A model generated the notes under the pieces. It saw nothing but the letters and a program-made list of their open reading frames with translations. It ran no database searches and was not told the origin of the DNA. Made by a program: the position numbers and the translations under genes. This document shows, piece by piece, positions 15,448 to 23,402 of a stretch of 23,709 nt of DNA; the stretch's first letter is position 1; the number at the start of each line of letters is the position of its first letter. Source of the DNA: JALZAA01 sp046727755 (GTDB taxonomy: Bacteria; Actinomycetota; Acidimicrobiia; IMCC26256; JACDBD01); assembly GCA_046727755.1 (NCBI GenBank), contig JBKPDG010000072.1, forward strand, positions 1 to 23,709, written 5' to 3'.

Positions 15448-16029
15448 GTGGCGGTGGAGGGTGTGGCGACCGAGGCGCGGGCCCCTCGGCAGCCGTCCAT
15501 GCTGGCCGTCGGCACCGTCGTATGGCTGGCCTCCGAGCTCATGTTCTTCGGCGGCTTGTTCGCCGCCTACTTCACCTTGAAGGCGGAGGCGCGCCAGTGG
15601 CCGCCGCCGGGCGTGGAGCTCGAGACGCTCCTCTCGGCGATCTTCACCGTGTTCCTGATCGCGTCGAGTGGGACGATGGTGCTCGCGGTCCGCTCCCTCG
15701 AACGAGGTGATCGCGCCGGCATGGTCCGCTGGCTGCTGCTGACCCTCGGCCTCGGTGTGCTGTTCCTCGCCAACCAGATCCGGGAGTTCTACTCGCTCGA
15801 CTTCCAGATCTCGTCGAACTCGTACGGCTCGATCTACTACCTCATGACGGGCTTCCACGCCTTGCACGTCACCGCCGGGCTCCTCCTCATGCTCGTCGCG
15901 CTGGCGATCGCCACCGGCCCCGGCCCGGTCGCGCGGCGGGGGCCGGTCGTCGACTCGATCGGCTACTACTGGCACTTCGTCGACGTCGTTTGGATCGGCC
16001 TGTTCGCCACGATCTTCGTCATCCGGTGA
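15448..16029 (+). CDS. ctaE: Cytochrome c oxidase subunit III
   Basis: The 193-aa protein has five predicted helices, the short actinobacterial form that lacks the first two helices of mitochondrial COX3. Family marks are WLASELMFFGGLFAAYF, the conserved FHALHVTAGL helix, and the C-terminal YYWHFVDVVWIGLFATIF. It belongs to the aa3 oxidase and stabilises proton uptake by subunit I. GTG 15448 is used, although GTG 15454 and 15463 are in frame and none has a convincing Shine-Dalgarno. It leads the operon ctaE-qcrC-qcrA-qcrB, the same order as in mycobacteria and corynebacteria, which supports a bcc-aa3 supercomplex. Confidence 0.95.
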   Translation: MAVEGVATEARAPRQPSMLAVGTVVWLASELMFFGGLFAAYFTLKAEARQWPPPGVELETLLSAIFTVFLIASSGTMVLAVRSLERGDRAGMVRWLLLTLGLGVLFLANQIREFYSLDFQISSNSYGSIYYLMTGFHALHVTAGLLLMLVALAIATGPGPVARRGPVVDSIGYYWHFVDVVWIGLFATIFVIR

Positions 16030-16039
16030 CGAGGGCGCG

Positions 16040-16846
16040 ATGGGGATGTCTCGCCGTCTGGCTCTCGCGTCGCTCACCTGCATGCTCGCGGCGGGATTAC
16101 TCGCCATCGGTCTGCACACGGCGGGGGCGAGCGAGCGGCAGGAGCAACGGGGCGCCGGCGGCGGCGATGCCGAACGCGGTCAGCGTCTCTTCCTCGTCGG
16201 CTGCGCGTCGTGCCACGGCCAGAACGGTGAGGGCACCGCGCAAGGGCCCGACTTACGCGGCGTGGGCGCCGCCGCCGCCGACTTCCAGCTGTCAACGGGG
16301 CGCATGCCCAACACCGCGCCGGACCGCCAGTCGGTCACCAAGCGCTCCCCGTACACCCGCAGCGAGATCGACGACCTCGTCGCGTACGTGGCGTCGCTCG
16401 GGCCCGGTCCGCCCATTCCCGACGTCAACGATCCGCCCGGTGATCTCCAGGAGGGCGGCGAGCTGTTCCTCGACAACTGCGCCGCGTGCCACGGCGCGGC
16501 CGGGAACGGCGGCGCGCTCAGCGTCGGGCGTGACGCGCCGACGGTGCACGGCGCCACTCCGGTCGAGGTCGCCGAAGCGATCCGAACCGGGCCGGGGAAC
16601 ATGCCTGTGTTCGGGCCGGGGACGTTCACGCGCCAGCAGGTGAACTCGATCGTCCGCTACGTCGAGTACCTCAAGAACCCCGAGGAGCCGGGGGGCCTGT
16701 CGCTCGGGTTGGTGGGACCGATCACCGAAGGGCTGGTCGCGATCCTGGTCGGCCTGGGCGCTCTCATGCTCCTCACCCGCTGGATCGAACCGCGCGCGGT
16801 ACGCGAGGAGCCACCCGAGGTGACGGCGTCGGAGGATCAACAGTGA
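16040..16846 (+). CDS. qcrC: Di-haem cytochrome c subunit of the bcc complex
   Basis: This 268-aa protein links quinol oxidation to the oxidase without a soluble cytochrome c. An N-terminal signal-anchor helix lies at about 5-28. The first c-haem motif is C55-ASCH with Met89 as a likely axial ligand (STGRMPN), and the second is C147-AACH with Met188 (GNMPVFG). A C-terminal transmembrane helix at about 223-246 anchors the protein, followed by an acidic tail. This di-haem, doubly anchored form is the actinobacterial QcrC. ATG 16040 is used and ATG 16046 is an alternative. It lies 10 bp after ctaE. Its TGA overlaps the GTG of qcrA. Confidence 0.96.
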   Translation: MGMSRRLALASLTCMLAAGLLAIGLHTAGASERQEQRGAGGGDAERGQRLFLVGCASCHGQNGEGTAQGPDLRGVGAAAADFQLSTGRMPNTAPDRQSVTKRSPYTRSEIDDLVAYVASLGPGPPIPDVNDPPGDLQEGGELFLDNCAACHGAAGNGGALSVGRDAPTVHGATPVEVAEAIRTGPGNMPVFGPGTFTRQQVNSIVRYVEYLKNPEEPGGLSLGLVGPITEGLVAILVGLGALMLLTRWIEPRAVREEPPEVTASEDQQ

Positions 16847-17700
16847 ACGACGACGTCCAAGAGAAGAAGGCCACGAGCCGGACGGCGCTCGCCTTCGGCG
16901 TCACGGCGCTCGCGTCGCTCGGCCTCGCGTTCACGTACTTCGCGCTCGGCGGGCAAGAGCAGCTCGAGGGCGTGCTGCTGGCGTTGGCGCTCGGCGGGCT
17001 CGGCTTCGGGTTCGTCCAGGTGGCCAAGCACCTGCTCCCCCAGGGCCCGTACGTCGAAGAGCGGGACGCGCTGCCGTCGAGCGAGGAGGACCAGGCCGCG
17101 TTCGCCGCCGACTTCGAGCGAGGCGAGGGGTGGCTCGCGCGGCGCGGGTTCCTCCTGAAGATGCTCGGGTTCGCCGCCGGTGCGCTCGGCATCGCGGCCC
17201 TGTTCCCGATCCGGTCGCTCGGTCCGAGCCCGGGCAACTCGCTGTTCCGCACGAAGTGGCGGCGCGGGTCGCTCGTCGTGGACGAGCAGGGCGAGCCCGT
17301 CGGCGTCGACACCCTCGACGTCGGTGGCGCCATCACCGTGTTCCCGCAAGGGCACCTCGAGGTCGAGGACTCGCAGACGATCCTCATCCGCCTGTCGCGC
17401 GACGACGTCGTCACCCGCCCCGGCCGTGAGCTCTGGGGCCCCGAGGGGTACGTCGGCTTCTCGAAGGTGTGCACGCACGCCGGCTGCCCGGTGGGCCTCT
17501 ACCAGCAGCAGTTCAAGAAGCTGCTCTGCCCGTGCCACCAGTCGACGTTCTCGGTGCCCGACGGGGCCGAGCCCGTCTTCGGCCCCGCGACGCGCTCCCT
17601 CCCCCAGCTCCCGCTCATGATCGACGACGAAGGCATGCTGCGCGCCCGCAGCGACTACACCGAACCCGTCGGACCCGGCTTCTGGGATCGCGGCACGTGA
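16843..17700 (+). CDS. qcrA: Rieske iron-sulfur subunit of the bcc complex
   Basis: The 285-aa protein has three N-terminal hydrophobic helices (about 15-35, 43-61 and 104-123), as is usual for actinobacterial QcrA rather than the single anchor of mitochondrial Rieske proteins. The cluster is bound by C210 and H212 (CTHAGC) and by C229 and H232 (CPCHQS), with C215 and C231 placed for the stabilising disulfide. The arginine-containing segment ARRGFLLK just before the third helix fits Tat-dependent insertion of the folded domain. GTG 16843 overlaps the qcrC stop and is preceded by GGAGGA (16831-16836) inside qcrC. The protein passes electrons from quinol to the first haem of QcrC. Confidence 0.96.
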   Translation: MNDDVQEKKATSRTALAFGVTALASLGLAFTYFALGGQEQLEGVLLALALGGLGFGFVQVAKHLLPQGPYVEERDALPSSEEDQAAFAADFERGEGWLARRGFLLKMLGFAAGALGIAALFPIRSLGPSPGNSLFRTKWRRGSLVVDEQGEPVGVDTLDVGGAITVFPQGHLEVEDSQTILIRLSRDDVVTRPGRELWGPEGYVGFSKVCTHAGCPVGLYQQQFKKLLCPCHQSTFSVPDGAEPVFGPATRSLPQLPLMIDDEGMLRARSDYTEPVGPGFWDRGT

Positions 17701-19094
17701 TCATCAAGCGCATCGTCCGCTGGTTCGACGAGCGCCTCGGCGCCGCGCGCTTCGTCCGCACCGCGCTCAACAAGGTGTTCCCCGACCACTGGTCGTTCAT
17801 GCTCGGCGAGCTCGCGCTCTATTGCTTCGTGATCCTGATCCTCACCGGCGTCTATCTCACGTTCTTCTTCACGCCCGGCACGAAGGAGGTCGTCTACGAC
17901 GGCAGCTACGCGCCCCTGAAGGGCGTGTCGATGTCGCAGGCCTACGAGTCGGTGCTTCGGATCAGCTTCGACGTGCGGGCCGGCCTGGTGATGCGACAGA
18001 TCCACCACTGGGCGGCGCTGATCTTCGTCGGGGCGATCATCGCCCACCTCATGCGCATCTTCTTCACCGGCGCGTTTCGCCGGCCACGCGAGCTCAACTG
18101 GATGATCGGCGTCACGCTGCTCATTCTCGCCATCGCCAACGGCTTCACCGGGTACTCGCTCCCGGACGACCAGCTGTCGGGCACGGGCCTCCGCATCGCG
18201 TACTCGGTGGTGATCTCGGTGCCGGTCGTCGGCGTGTGGACCGCGTTCCTCATCTTCGGCGGCGAGTTCCCCGGGAACGAGGTGCTCACGCGGTTCTTCG
18301 TGATCCACATCCTCATCGTCCCGGCCGCCATCGCCGCGCTGCTCGGCGCGCACCTGGCGCTCCTCGTGCGCCAGAAGCACACGCAGTTCCGCGGCCCGTC
18401 CCGCAAGGAGAGGAACGTCGTCGGTGCGCGGCTGTGGCCGACGTTCACGGCCAAGACCCTGGGGCTGTTCTTCTTCGTGTTCGCGGCCTGCGCGGCGCTG
18501 GGCGGCCTCGCCCAGATCAACCCGGTGTGGATCTGGGGTCCGTTCCAGCCCGCGGCCGTGAGCGCGGGCTCCCAACCCGACTGGTACGTCGGCTGGCTCG
18601 AGGGGTCGCTGCGGCTGCTCCCGGGCTGGGAGATCCGGGCGTTCGGCCATGAGGTCCCGAACCCGTTCTTCTCCGGCGTGCTGCTGCCCGGGATCACGTT
18701 CATGCTGCTCTACGCGTGGCCCTTCCTCGAAGGCCGCTTCACGAAGGAGAACCGCGAGGAGCACCATCTCCTCGACCGCCCGCGTGATCGACCCGTCCGG
18801 ACCGCCATCGGCGTCGCCGCGCTCGCGTTCTACGCGGTGCTGTTCGTCGCGGGCGGCAACGACGTGCTCGCGGCCCGGTTCAACGTGTCCGTGAACCTGA
18901 TCACCAACGTCCTCCGCGTCGCGCTGTTCGTAGTCCCGGCGGTCGCCGGATACATCACGTACCGATTGTGCAAGGAGCTGGCCGCCCGCAGCCCGACCGC
19001 CGGCGAACCCGAACCGTCGCCCGGCGCCGAGCTCATCTCGCGCACGGAGGAGGGCGGCTACGTCGAGGTGGAGGAGCCGGCGAGAACGCCGTAA
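17697..19094 (+). CDS. qcrB: Cytochrome b subunit of the bcc complex
   Basis: The product is a 465-aa polytopic membrane protein. Haem b ligands are H103/H117 (13 residues between) and H204/H219 (14 between); the longer second spacing is the b6-type arrangement. The quinol-oxidation site motif is PDWY (294-297), the actinobacterial form of PEWY. N- and C-terminal cytochrome b parts are fused in one chain. The C-terminal tail after the last helix (about 425-465) is Glu/Pro-rich and cytoplasmic, and shorter than in mycobacterial QcrB (~545 aa). GTG 17697 overlaps the qcrA stop. The gene converges on ctaF with only 9 bp between and no clear terminator. Confidence 0.95.
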   Translation: MIIKRIVRWFDERLGAARFVRTALNKVFPDHWSFMLGELALYCFVILILTGVYLTFFFTPGTKEVVYDGSYAPLKGVSMSQAYESVLRISFDVRAGLVMRQIHHWAALIFVGAIIAHLMRIFFTGAFRRPRELNWMIGVTLLILAIANGFTGYSLPDDQLSGTGLRIAYSVVISVPVVGVWTAFLIFGGEFPGNEVLTRFFVIHILIVPAAIAALLGAHLALLVRQKHTQFRGPSRKERNVVGARLWPTFTAKTLGLFFFVFAACAALGGLAQINPVWIWGPFQPAAVSAGSQPDWYVGWLEGSLRLLPGWEIRAFGHEVPNPFFSGVLLPGITFMLLYAWPFLEGRFTKENREEHHLLDRPRDRPVRTAIGVAALAFYAVLFVAGGNDVLAARFNVSVNLITNVLRVALFVVPAVAGYITYRLCKELAARSPTAGEPEPSPGAELISRTEEGGYVEVEEPARTP

Positions 19095-19103
19095 CGGCAG
19101 CGG

Positions 19104-19499
19104 TCACTCCGTCGGGGTGGTGTCACGGCTCTGGCGGATCATGCCGATGACCCCGAAGACCAGCACGATGGCACCGCCCAGGATCACCCAGACGCCGAAC
19201 ACGAACCCGGTGGCGAACACGGTGGCGCCGAACCCGAACACGAACGGCCAGACCGTCGAGGCCGGGAACTTGTCGACCGGGCCCGCGCCCTCGGCCAGCG
19301 TCGCGTCGGGACGGTCCTCGGGCCGGGGCGGGAACTTCCGCGCCTGCAGCAGCAGGTACCCGCCGGCAAACAGGCCGAGGAGCGCGCTCGCCGCCAGCAT
19401 GGTCGTGCCGGCGTCCTCGTAGCTCGTGAACCAGTAGATCGTGCCGAGCACGACGAAGAAGGCGGTGACACCGAGATAGAAGAACGACTCGACCTTCAC
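19104..19499 (-). CDS. ctaF: Cytochrome c oxidase subunit IV, actinobacterial CtaF
   Basis: This 131-aa membrane protein has four predicted helices, two at the N-terminus (about 5-25 and 32-50) and two after a polar loop (about 82-100 and 104-120). The opening MKVESFFYLGVTAFFVVLGTIY, the YWFTSYEDAG loop and the KFPPRPEDRPDA segment are typical of CtaF, a small subunit found with actinobacterial aa3 oxidases. It starts with GTG 19499, four bases after the ctaD stop. The start lies in the last unit of a fourfold octamer repeat, so translation is probably coupled to ctaD. Confidence 0.92.
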   Translation of the reverse strand: MKVESFFYLGVTAFFVVLGTIYWFTSYEDAGTTMLAASALLGLFAGGYLLLQARKFPPRPEDRPDATLAEGAGPVDKFPASTVWPFVFGFGATVFATGFVFGVWVILGGAIVLVFGVIGMIRQSRDTTPTE

Positions 19500-19525
19500 G
19501 ACTTCACGGCTTCACTGCTTCACGC
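19494..19525. repeat. Four tandem 8-bp repeats at the ctaD-ctaF junction
   Basis: Four consecutive octamers of form CTTCACNN (minus strand NNGTGAAG) start at 19494, 19502, 19510 and 19518. On the minus strand the third unit supplies the ctaD TGA and the fourth supplies the ctaF GTG, while another GTG in the array is a Val codon of ctaD. Eight is not a multiple of three, so a change in copy number would alter the ctaD end and the coupling. Confidence 0.7.
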
Positions 19526-21168
19526 GATGTGTCAACGAGATCGCCGTACTTCTGGTCGAAGAAGGGCCGCTCCGAGCGGATCGGCGGCAGGGCGTCGAAG
19601 TTGCGCTCGGGAGGCGGTGAGGTGGTCGCCCACTCGAGCGTTTGGCCGTCCCACGGGTCGTCGCCCGCCGGTGCCCCGCCGCGCAACGACCGGATGACGT
19701 TCCAGGCGAACACGAGCACGCCCACGCCGAGGATGAACGAACCGATGGTCGAGACCATGTTGAGCGCGCCGAAGTCGTCGCTCGCGCGGTAGGTGACGAC
19801 GCGACGCGGCATTCCCTCCAACCCCAGCTGGTGCTGGACCAGGAACGTCACATTGATGCCGATGAAGAACAGCCAGAAATGAATCTTGCCGAGGCGCTCG
19901 TCGAGCATCCGGCCCGTGAACTTGGGGAACCAGTAGTAGATGCCGCCGAACGCGGCCAGGACCAGCGCCATGATCACGTAGTGCATGTGGGCGACGACGA
20001 AATAGGTGTCGGTGACGTTGAAGTCGACCGGCGCCATGGCCTGCTGTACCCCGGTGATGCCGCCGAGTAGGAACACGACGAGGAAGCCGATGGCGAAGAG
20101 CAACGGCGTCTGGAATCTCAGCTGGCCGCGCCACATGGTGCCGATCCAATTGAAGAACTTCACGCCCGTCGGGACCGCGATCAACAACGACACGGCGCTG
20201 AAGAACGGCAGGAGCACCACCCCGGTGGCGAACATGTGGTGCGCCCAGACGCCCACCGAGAGCCCGCCGATCGCGAGCGTGGCGAAGATCAGACCCTTGT
20301 AGCCGAACACCGGTCGCCGCGAGAACACCGGGAAGATCTCGGTCACCACTCCGAAGAACGGCAGCGCAATGATGTACACCTCGGGGTGGCCGAAGAACCA
20401 GAACATGTGCTGCCACAGCACCGGCGTGCCGCCCTTCTCGACCTCGAAGATATGGGCGTCGAGGTGGCGGTCGGCGAAGAGCATCGCCAGCGCCGCTGTG
20501 AGCACCGGGAACGTCACGAGGACCATCGTGCTCACGACCAGCATGTTCCAGGTGAAGATCGGCATCCGGAACATCGTCATGCCGGGGGCCCGCAACATGA
20601 AGATCGTCGTCACCAGGTTCACCGCGCCGAGCACGCCGGCGGTGCTCGTGACGATGACGCCGACGATCCAGAGGTCGGGCCCCACCCCCGGCGCATAGGT
20701 GGCCCCGGACAGCGGCGCGTAGGCGAACCATCCGAAGTTGGCGGCGCCGCTGGCGGTGAGGAAACCCGAGATCATCGCCAGCCCGCCGAAGAGGTACAGC
20801 CAGTACGCGAGTGCGTTGAGGCGCGGGAACGCCACGTCGGGCGCGCCGATCTGGAGCGGAACGATGTAGTTCGCGATCCCGAAGGCGAGCGGCACCACGA
20901 ACAGGTAGATCATGATGCTGCCGTGCATCGTGAAGAACTCGTTGTACGTCTCCGGGCTCACGAGGTTCTGGTCCGGCCGGGCCAGCTGGGTGCGCATCAC
21001 GAGGGCCAGGAGACCACCGACGAGGAAGAAGAGGATCGACGTCGTGATGTAGCTGAGGCCGATGACCTTGTGGTCGGTCGTCGTGATCCAGCGCAGGATC
21101 CCGGTGTTGTGACGCGGCGCCGGCGCCGGCGCCGGGGCCGCGGCCGGGCGCTCGGCGGTGGTGGTCAC
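19504..21168 (-). CDS. ctaD: Cytochrome c oxidase subunit I (aa3 type)
   Basis: The 554-aa protein is the catalytic subunit reducing oxygen to water and pumping protons, with about 12 helices. Low-spin haem a is held by H82 (FFTMHGS) and H396; haem a3 by H394 (VAHMHYV). CuB ligands are H261, cross-linked to Y265 in GHPEVY, and H310/H311. E263 marks an A1-type D-channel with D111 at its mouth, and K337 (VPTGVKFFNW) lies in the K-channel. An Ala-Pro repeat (about 9-18) precedes the first helix, and the C-terminal tail is long and polar. GTG 21168 overlaps the ctaC stop (GTGA). It is followed four bases later by ctaF. Confidence 0.97.
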   Translation of the reverse strand: MTTTAERPAAAPAPAPAPRHNTGILRWITTTDHKVIGLSYITTSILFFLVGGLLALVMRTQLARPDQNLVSPETYNEFFTMHGSIMIYLFVVPLAFGIANYIVPLQIGAPDVAFPRLNALAYWLYLFGGLAMISGFLTASGAANFGWFAYAPLSGATYAPGVGPDLWIVGVIVTSTAGVLGAVNLVTTIFMLRAPGMTMFRMPIFTWNMLVVSTMVLVTFPVLTAALAMLFADRHLDAHIFEVEKGGTPVLWQHMFWFFGHPEVYIIALPFFGVVTEIFPVFSRRPVFGYKGLIFATLAIGGLSVGVWAHHMFATGVVLLPFFSAVSLLIAVPTGVKFFNWIGTMWRGQLRFQTPLLFAIGFLVVFLLGGITGVQQAMAPVDFNVTDTYFVVAHMHYVIMALVLAAFGGIYYWFPKFTGRMLDERLGKIHFWLFFIGINVTFLVQHQLGLEGMPRRVVTYRASDDFGALNMVSTIGSFILGVGVLVFAWNVIRSLRGGAPAGDDPWDGQTLEWATTSPPPERNFDALPPIRSERPFFDQKYGDLVDTSREAVKP

Positions 21169-21884
21169 GGCGTCGCTCCGGTTGCCGCGGCTCGTTGCTC
21201 CGCCGCCCACGCGCGGTAGTCGTCGAAGCTGACGACCTTCACCTGGAACGTCATCTTGGCGTGGTCGAGGCCGCAGAACTCGGCGCAGCGCCCCGTGAAG
21301 GTGCCGCGATCTCTCGGCGTCAGGTCGAACCTGTTGACCACACCGGGGATCACGTCCCGCTTGAACAGGAACCGGGGCACGTAGAAGGAGTGGATGACGT
21401 CCGGTGAAGTGAGGACCAGCCGGGTCGTGCGGTCCTCGGGCAACATCATCACGGCCTCCTTCCCGGGGAGGCCGGTCACCGTGATGTCGTCGTCGCGGTA
21501 ATGGAACTGCCACTGCCACTGGAAGCCGCGGACGTCGATGGTGACCGCGGGGTCGCGCGTGAGTGCGTCGACCTCGTTCTGGGTGCGGTACGAGAACGCG
21601 AACAGCACCGCGACGATCACCACGGGCACGACCGTGTAGAGGATCTCGAGCTTGATGAAGTACTGCGTCTGGTTCGGGAGGTCGTCGTTGCGGCGCCGGT
21701 AGCGCAGCGCCGCGAACACGATCAAGCCCCATACGAGGCCGCCGACGAAGATCGCCACGATCACCGAGCCCTGCCACAGCCCGAAGATGTCGCGCCCTTG
21801 CCGCGTCGCTCCACGCCCGCCGCCGAATTCGAGGCTGCACCCCGAGAGCACGATCAGGGCGAGGGCGGGCGGGACGCGCCTCAT
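21165..21884 (-). CDS. ctaC: Cytochrome c oxidase subunit II, CuA lipoprotein
   Basis: The 239-aa protein has a lipoprotein signal peptide with lipobox LSGC (C16), two membrane helices (about 37-58 and 80-101), and an external cupredoxin domain. The CuA site is C200-x3-C204-x3-H208-x2-M211 (CAEFCGLDHAKM), with the first His in SPDVIHSFYVPRF and the electron-entry aromatic patch FQWQWQF. It receives electrons from QcrC. ATG 21884 gives the signal peptide directly. The gene leads the minus-strand set ctaC-ctaD-ctaF. It is divergent from the DUF2207-like gene, with 46 bp between that include a 6-bp inverted repeat touching the start codon and a GATAGT element compatible with a leaderless transcript. 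Confidence 0.96.
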   Translation of the reverse strand: MRRVPPALALIVLSGCSLEFGGGRGATRQGRDIFGLWQGSVIVAIFVGGLVWGLIVFAALRYRRRNDDLPNQTQYFIKLEILYTVVPVVIVAVLFAFSYRTQNEVDALTRDPAVTIDVRGFQWQWQFHYRDDDITVTGLPGKEAVMMLPEDRTTRLVLTSPDVIHSFYVPRFLFKRDVIPGVVNRFDLTPRDRGTFTGRCAEFCGLDHAKMTFQVKVVSFDDYRAWAAEQRAAATGATP

Positions 21885-21885
21885 G

Positions 21886-21905
21886 CCGGCGGACACTATC
21901 GCCGG
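21886..21905. promoter_or_regulatory. Inverted repeat at the ctaC start, possible promoter/operator
   Basis: CCGGCG (21886-21891) and CGCCGG (21900-21905) are exact inverse arms around GACACTAT, one base upstream of the ctaC ATG. On the minus strand the spacer region reads GATAGT, resembling a -10 element. The arms are GC-only, so chance is a real alternative. Confidence 0.3.
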
Positions 21906-21930
21906 ACTCGCGACCACGCGATGATGCGCC

Positions 21931-23402
21931 GTGCTCATCACGGTCCTGGTCCAAGCCACTTCCGACACCGACGAGACGACCTTCTCTGTCCCGATCCTCG
22001 TCGGCGCGGCGGCCCCCGCCGTCGGCTGGCTGCTGCTCCTCGCCTTCGTCACCGCGTGGCGCCGGCCCCGCGGGATCCGCTCCGGTCCGCCGACCCGGGA
22101 TCTGCCACCGGTCCCGCCCGCGGTCGCGGGCATGTTGTGCAACGACTTCGAGCTACCCGCCGAGCTGCCGCCGGCGACGCTGCTGGACCTCGCTGCGCGC
22201 CGCGTGGTGCGGCTCGAGGAGATCGCGCCCGGGAAGACGATCTGCCGGCTGCGGGGAACGGCGGCCGACCAGCCGCTGTCCCCATACGAGCAGCGCGTAC
22301 TCGACGAGGTGCGGCGCAAGGCGGTCGACGGCGTCGTGCCGACCGAGGCGCTGACGACCGGCAGGGAGGTCGCGTCCAGCGGGTGGCAGCGCGCGTTCGG
22401 TCGCGAAGTAGTCGATGACGCGCAGGAGCGAGGCCTGACGCGAAACCGCTGGAGCCGCTGGGTGATCACCTTGATCACCGTGGGCGCGTTCGCGATCGGC
22501 GGGCTTCTGTATCTAGCCAGCGAGGTCGGCGGCGAGAGCAACGACTACCCGGTCGCGTCGGCGATCGCCGGCGGCATTGCGTTCGCGGGCATGGTCGTGC
22601 TCGTCGTCGCCGCCGGGCGCGTGGCCCGATCGCTTGCGCAGCTCCCGACGGACGCCGGGAAGGAGACGACGGAGCGCTGTCTCGCGCTCCGCGCGCACCT
22701 GCGCGAGAACGAGCAGCTCGCCGACCTGCCGCCGGCGGCCGTGCAGCTGTGGGGACGGCACTTCGCGTACGCGGGCGTGATGGGTGTCGCGCCCACCGCG
22801 ATGGCGCTCCTTCCCTTCGGCGCCGAGGACGACAACGGCGCCTGGAGTCGCTTCGGCGGCCGGTGGCGCCGGGTGCGCGTCCGCTACCCGCGCGGCTGGC
22901 CGCCGGGCTGGGGCAAGCATCCCGCGTTCGCCGCGTTCCTCGCCGTGCTCTGGGGCGCGGCGGCCCTCGCCGCGCTCTACGGCCTGACGCGCCTGGCCGA
23001 GTCGGCCGCGGAGCCGATCACCGCGACCGATCCCCTCTTCAACCGTGACCAGCTTGACTGGATGGGCCGGGGCGCGCTCCTGCTGACGATCCCGGCCGCG
23101 CTCCTCCTGCTGTGGGCGATCTTCCTTCTGGTGCGCGCCGTTCCCGACTTCTGGCGCGCCCGGACGGCCACCGGCGAGCTGGTGCGGGCGCGCCGCCGGC
23201 GTCAGATCTTCCAGTCGAGCAACCGCAACAACCCGAAGTACTGGTACTACCTCGCGCACGACGACGGGACGCGTGCCCGGATCAGATCGTGGCGAGTCCG
23301 GCGCGACATCTACAACGCGCACTCTCAGGGCCAGAGCGTCGAAGCCGTCTACTCCCCAACCTCGGCTACATACGCGAGATGCGGTCCGCCGCGACTATGT
23401 GA
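21931..23402 (+). CDS. DUF2207-like membrane protein, apparently frameshifted near its end
   Basis: The reading frame from GTG 21931 encodes about 475 residues with an N-terminal helix (about 26-43), a soluble part with LPAELPPATLLDLAARRVVRLEE (a winged-helix-like DUF2207 block), helices at about 176-196 and 209-228, then LRENEQLADLPPAAVQLWGRHFAYAGVMGVA, and two more helices (332-351 and 381-401). At the C run 23354-23357 this frame stops making sense and stays open to the window edge, antisense to mrp. One extra C would instead give YSPNLGYIREMRSAATM and a TGA at 23400-23402, a natural end that overlaps mrp by only 8 bp. The function is unknown. The DUF2207 call rests on recalled pattern, not a search. 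Confidence 0.72.

Noticed and set aside
17655..18767. Minus-strand open frame inside qcrB (370 codons)
   Set aside because: It is antisense to all haem-ligand helices and has the composition of a shadow frame.
19085..19103. GCCGT-A-ACGGC near the end of qcrB as a terminator
   Set aside because: The one-base loop is too tight, the arms are only five bases, and it overlaps the qcrB stop; there is no T-run.
19532..20731. Minus-strand second frame inside ctaD (399 codons)
   Set aside because: It is the alternate frame of ctaD, which has every catalytic residue in the chosen frame.
21121..21150. GGCGCC-rich tandem repeat near the ctaD start
   Set aside because: It simply encodes the Ala-Pro linker of CtaD and has no independent repeat structure.
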